From Carex sylvatica (Eukaryota > Streptophyta > Magnoliopsida > Poales > Cyperaceae), in NCBI GenBank assembly GCA_964058845.1, contig CAXKVR010000316.1:38501-102500 (forward strand): a stretch of 64,000 nucleotides of DNA, read 5' to 3'. The position numbers and the translations under genes are program-made. Below are positions 59,655 through 64,000 of this stretch, piece by piece; position 1 is the stretch's first letter; each line of letters begins with the position of its first letter. Under the pieces are notes generated by a model, which saw only the letters and a list, made by a program, of their open reading frames with translations, did no database searches and was not told where the DNA came from.

Positions 59655-60989
59655 TCAGTAGTCAGAAGAGGGGTCGAAGCGCCAGTCGCGAAACTGGTCC
59701 TCGATGTCACCAAGACGCTCGGCATAGTCAAACATGCAGCCACTAATCTCATCCAGTCGAGTGGTGTGAATGGCCGTCTGCTGCTGGATGGCGGTGATGT
59801 CGCGGTCCTGCTGCAGCTGAGTGGCCCGGATATCAGTCATGAGGGAGTAGAGATCCCTAAGAGAGGGGTCAGCTGGGCAAGGGCGGGCATACGCAGATGT
59901 GGGGGGCTGGAAGGAGGTACTGGGGATGTCAGAGGCAGGAGGTGGAGTAGCGGAGACCAACCAGGTGGAGGGGTCGTCCATGGTGATGGATGGTCCAAAT
60001 GGTAGGCGGCGGTAAGAGCCATCGGCAAAGCGCCACTCATAGTAGTCAGAGTGACCGGCCGGGCCACGGGAGATAGTGAGGAAGAGAGCCTGGCGGTAGC
60101 TCTCAAGGTCCATCAGAGTGGGGCCCGGACAGGGGTCTCGACCTGGATACTCACCCAAGCCAAGGCGTTGCTTAATGACCTTGACATAAGCCCCAATTTT
60201 GATCTTGCCACCGTGCCTGGTTTTGGACTGCTGCCCAATCCAGTGCTGGACCATGAGAAGGGCCAAGTCTGGATACTCGGAGTCGGCACGGAGCATGGTA
60301 TCCATGAGCATGAGGTCGACGGTGTTGGCGCAGTTCTGAGTCTCACCGTGCGCAAAGATGGTAGAAGCAAGGGCGCGCTGGATGATACGAAGAACCGGGT
60401 GAGGGATGTAGCGTGCTCGGTATGATGCATTGGCGGAGCGAGGGCAGCCGGTGATCATGGCCCAGAAGGTATCTCGATCCCACCCAGGTCAGAAACTGAG
60501 AGTGTCAGTAGTGGGCTCGCGATGGAAACCGAACCACTCGCGTAGAGAGGAGAGATAGACGCGATGGGTTTGATTACAGAGCCGGAATTTGATGAAGAGG
60601 ACATCGTGGTTGTCCAACTTCAGCTCGAGAGAGGAGAGAAATTCCTTGGTGTCCATCTCGTAGGCGGGGTTGCGAATGTTCCAGAAATCTGGGCTGAACC
60701 CAATTCCAGCGGTGAGAAGGTTGAAATCATCCTCGACTCCAAGAGCGTGGAGTGTGTCGAAGTGAACCATGGCGGTGTTCTCGAATACTCGCCGTTGTAA
60801 AGAGATGAAGTTCTCGTACATCCGACGAGTGGGCATTTCAAAGTACCGTGCCGCGAAGCGGTCGGCGCGGTCGGTGTATTCACCAGAGGAAGTGCGGTCA
60901 GAGCCGGAGTCATAGGGCTCTGGTGAGGGATGACGGGGTGGTGTGGGGGAGAGGTCTTGGCGCCGCTTTTGACGGCGTTCACCAGACAT
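59655..60989 (-). pseudogene. Athila ORF1-type (env-position) protein
   Basis: A single frame of 444 codons starts at the ATG at 60989 and ends at 59655. It is interrupted only by TGA at 60489-60491, consistent with a CGA-to-TGA change. It lies between pol and the 3' LTR, the position of the third ORF in Athila elements. The N-terminus is basic and Ser/Pro-rich (RRQKRRQDLSP). The middle has KEFLSSLELKLDN, REWFGFHREP, IQRALASTIFAHGETQNCAN and DLALLMVQHW, resembling the ATHILA ORF-1 family. The C-terminus is Pro-rich, then coiled-coil-like (QQDRDITAIQQQTAIHTTRL). No signal peptide or membrane segment is evident, so an envelope role is not supported. The region is markedly more GC-rich than its surroundings. 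Confidence 0.75.
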
Positions 60990-61741
60990 AGCGGTCAGTA
61001 GGAAGTGGTACGGCCCGGAGAGGGATTTGTACGGGTCGGACGGTGGGTGGTACGGCCTGGATGGGGAGTCTGTGCGGGCCGTAGGGCTGGTGTGTGCTCA
61101 GAGAGAAAAAGAGGCGGCGGGTAGTAGATCTGGTGGGAGCGGTGGCTGTGTAGGAGTTGTTGTCGGCCGGGGTGGTGTGCTGCCAGAGATGGAGAACGGG
61201 TGGCTGGTGCGGAGGAGAGAGTGGTGGTGCCTAGGGCTTAGTGATCCGCTAGAGGCAGAGAGAAAGGTGGTGGAGATCCGGTGGTCGGCGTGCAGCGATA
61301 GGCGGAAAGCAAGGCGGTCGGTGCGCTGCTAGAGGCGGAAAAATGGCGGTTGATGCGGAGGAGAAGGTGGCGGCTGGCTAGGGTTGTTGGTACGGGGTGG
61401 TGTGCGGTCCGTAGGAAGAAAACAACAAGAGTTGGTGGGGTGGGGTAGGGTCTGTCGGAGGGGGGGGGGGGGTGGGGTATAAAAGGGAAGGGACGCGAAT
61501 TAATTAGAAGGAACGCGAAGAGAAAAGGTCGCGTCCTTTGAGTTTCTGCGTCGGATGGGTGCCCTACGGCCCGTATGGAATTTTGTACGGATCGTACCAA
61601 CCTACAGAGATGATTTCTTCTCCTATCTGATCAGAAATGAAAGACAACTACAAAATGAAAAATCCAAATTAAACTAATATCAAATTAAATATTCAGAAAC
61701 TAAAGTAATAAAAAGAGAAATGACTAAACAAAATAATTTTA
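60990..61741 (-). other. GC-rich spacer between pol and third ORF
   Basis: It contains degenerate and perfect TACGG-N-CCGTA palindromes (about 61009-61065, 61565-61596), a G run at 61459-61473 and a TATAAAAGGG word at 61479 on the plus strand. The frames on either strand lack recognisable domains. A CTTGGGAGGCAACCCAAGC box typical of Athila elements lies just after pol (about 61745-61775, minus strand). Confidence 0.6.
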
Positions 61742-61804
61742 AAATGCTTGGGTTGCCTCCCAAGAAGCGCTCATTTTAGGTCTTTAGCTAGACCACCTTT
61801 CAAC

Positions 61805-63599
61805 TTAAACTGCTATCTGAGCGGGGTCAGAAAGAAACTGAACATTCCGCTCATCCATCAAGTGGTCAGCAACGTAGTGCTTGAGACGCTGACCATTTAC
61901 CTTGAAGGTACCACTTTCTTTGCTCCAGATATCAACTGCTCCGAAAGGGTACACTTTCTCTACCTGAAATGGGCCTGACCATCTTGATTTGAGTTTACCT
62001 GGAAAAATTCTCAATCTAGCATTAAATAAAAGTACAAGATCTCCCTCTTTGAACTGGCGAGGTGAGATGCGTTGGTCGTGTAAGCGCTTCGTCTTTTCCT
62101 TGTAAAACTTCGCATTCTCATACGCATGCAACCTTATTTCCTCTAGCTCATGCAAGTCGAGGACACGCTTTTCTCCAGCTGTAAGCAGGTCCATGTTGAT
62201 CGCTCTTGTGGCCCAGAATGCCTTGTGCTCAATTTCAACGGGAAGGTGGCACGACTTCCCATACACCAGCTTGTAAGGGCTCATGCCAATCGGTGTCTTG
62301 AAGGCGGTGCGGTAGGCCCAGAGTGCATCATGCAGCTTGAAAGCCCAATCCTTCCTCGTCCTTGCGACTGTTTTCTCTAAAATCGACTTGATTTCCCTGT
62401 TAGAAATCTCAGCTTGCCCATTAGTTTAAGGGTGATAAGAAGTAGATACCTTGTGAGTCACCCCATGTCGGCTCAGGAGATTTTTGAATTGCCGATTGAT
62501 GAAATGCTTGCCTCCGTCACTGATGACAGCTCGAGGCACCCCAAAACGAGGGAAAATGATCTCATTGAAAAACTTTCTTACCGAATTCGAGTCAGCCTTG
62601 CGGCACGCCATGGCCTCGACCCACTTTGATACATAGTCGACTGCCACCAAAATATACTCATTCCCTCGAGAAGATGGGAATGGACCCATGAAATCGATGC
62701 CCCAAACATCAAAAATCTCGACCTCAAGAATAAAGTTGAGAGGCATCTCACTTCGTCTTGTCATGTTTCCAGTTCTTTGGCACCTATCACAAGCTATAAC
62801 AAAAGATCTTGCATCTTTAAAAAGAGAAGGCCAAAAGAAACCAGATTGTAATACCTTGGCAGTGGTCTTAGAGAATGAAGAGTGTCCTCCATAAGCGGAC
62901 GAGTGGCAATGTGCAAGAATAGAATCTGTTTCCTCGAATGGAACACAGCGTCGGAATACGCCATCAACTCCAACCTTGAAGAGATAGGGCTCGTCCCAAA
63001 AGTAGTACTTGGAATCTGACCTTAGTTTCTTCTTCTGTTGTTGGGACATTGTGGCGGGCAAAACTCCAGAGACCAGGTAATTCGCAATGTCGGCATACCA
63101 GGGAGTCTGCTGTTTGGACTGGTTGGTACTTGTACGGTCCGTATGAGTTTGTGTACGGTCCGTATGGTGGATAGTGCAGGCCGTATGAACTTCTGTACGG
63201 CCCGTATGGTTGTCGTCCAGATCAGAACTGATTGCAAGGAGTTGTTCATCGGGGAATGAGTCATTGATTGGGAGCTTAGTTGTGGTATCTTCTTCCCAAT
63301 GAAGACGTGACAGATGGTCTGCTACAGAATTCTCGACTCCTTTCGTATCTCTTATCTCAAGATCGAACTCCTGCAAAAGAAGAATCCATCTAATCAGTCT
63401 TGGTTTTGCATCTTTTTTACTTAAAAGGTACCTTAGTGCGGCATGATCTGTGTAGACCACTATCTTCGAGCCCACCAAATATGATCTGAATTTATCGAGA
63501 GCAAATACGATGGCGAGGAGCTCCTTTTCGGTTGTGGTGTAGTTCATTTGGGCCGGATCTAGCACCTTGCTAGCATAGTAAATAACGCACGGCTTCTTG
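61805..63599 (-). pseudogene. Athila-type pol: RNase H and integrase, cut by telomere
   Basis: The frame enters from the telomere junction without a start codon ([20 protein letters not shown]) and runs to a stop at 61805. In order: RNase H ([20 protein letters not shown]), a linker containing HTDRT-type repeats encoded by TACGG palindromes (63133-63206), an integrase zinc finger (His-His then CDRC), the integrase core and a C-terminal domain ([14 protein letters not shown], then SRWSGPFQV). The DDE triad is visible: Asp in WGIDFMGPF, Asp in VISDGG, and Glu in NGQAE 35 residues later. The only stop is TAA at 62426-62428, where PYHPQTNG is usual, so one C-to-T change. Reverse transcriptase, protease, gag and the 5' LTR are absent. 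The near-intact frame indicates a young copy. Confidence 0.92.
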
Positions 63600-64000
63600 T
63601 TTAGGGTTTAGGGTTTAGGGTTTAGGGTTTAGGGTTTAGGGTTTAGGGTTTAGGGTTTAGGGTTTAGGGTTTAGGGTTTAGGGTTTAGGGTTTAGGGTTT
63701 AGGGTTTAGGGTTTAGGGTTTAGGGTTTAGGGTTTAGGGTTTAGGGTTTAGGGTTTAGGGTTTAGGGTTTAGGGTTTAGGGTTTAGGGGTTAGGGTTTAG
63801 GGTTTAGGGTTTAGGGTTTAGGGTTTAGGGTTTAGGGTTTAGGGTTTAGGGTTTAGGGTTTAGGGTTTAGGGTTTAGGGTTTAGGGTTTAGGGTTTAGGG
63901 TTTAGGGTTTAGGGTTTAGGGTTTAGGGTTTAGGGTTTAGGGTTTAGGGTTTAGGGTTTAGGGTTTAGGGTTTAGGGTTTAGGGTTTAGGGTTTAGGGTT
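63600..64000 (+). repeat. Telomere repeat array (TTTAGGG)n
   Basis: About 57 units of the Arabidopsis-type plant telomere heptamer run to the window edge. One variant unit, GTTAGGG, occurs at 63789-63795; the rest appear perfect. The G-rich strand runs 5' to 3' toward the right, the orientation of a true right-hand chromosome end. The array may continue beyond the window. Confidence 0.95.

Noticed and set aside
59655..60989. Calling the third ORF a retroviral-type envelope protein
   Set aside because: The position fits, but I see no signal peptide, transmembrane segment or fusion-like region. Athila ORF1-type protein of unknown function is the safer name.
61027..61600. GC-rich frames at 61027-61332 (+) and 61238-61600 (-)
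   Set aside because: They sit in the spacer of the Athila-type element between pol and the third ORF. Composition explains their length and no motif is present.

Overview
This is plant nuclear DNA, most likely from a eudicot. The evidence is a block of TTTAGGG telomere repeats at the right edge, an AT-rich background, plant-type LTR retrotransposons (Athila-like and other Ty3/gypsy, Ty1/copia), a plant L1-type LINE, a CACTA-like transposon remnant and a degenerate P-class PPR gene. I see no bacterial or viral operons, no tRNA or rRNA genes, no CRISPR, and no intact single-copy host protein gene. The species cannot be named from the sequence.

Layout. 1-9451: AT-rich intergenic DNA with a MITE-like element (575-880), a copia-type LTR piece (1330-2075), a solo LTR with a perfect target duplication (3243-5519) and a small MITE (7555-7792). 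9452-12470: a 5'-truncated LINE on the minus strand. 12471-19774: non-genic DNA with two inverted-repeat DNA elements, a perfect 68-bp triplication (14228-14431) and an 81-84-bp minisatellite (15116-16570). 19775-23104: a broken PPR gene and the N-terminal remnant of a second copy, both minus strand. 24460-28320: TIR elements and small duplications. 28321-50551: a stack of nested retrotransposons. It comprises a copia fragment, a solo LTR, a gypsy element (LTRs at 31698 and 48689, gag-pol between), an Athila-type remnant inserted in that gypsy, and two more solo LTRs, one in the gypsy polyprotein and one in the Athila polyprotein. 50552-57246: a CACTA-like gene (transposase-type domain plus Ulp1-type cysteine protease, several exons) cut up by insertions. 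57247-63599: a fairly young Athila-type element whose pol gene ends abruptly. 63600-64000: telomere repeats joined directly to that broken pol gene.

The order of events is readable. Insertions can be peeled off by matching 5-bp target duplications (ttttt, gatac, cagag/tagag, gttgc, gtaag, aaatc), and removing one LTR puts the gypsy reading frame back in register. Most nonsense codons are explained by C-to-T changes, as expected for methylated, silenced elements.

The most unusual signal is that unrelated repeat families here each carry their own short interrupted palindrome in many copies. In the Athila-type LTRs the palindrome cluster sits at about the same distance from the LTR 5' end in every family, although the palindrome sequence differs. 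In two families it also recurs in internal non-coding DNA and in coding linkers.
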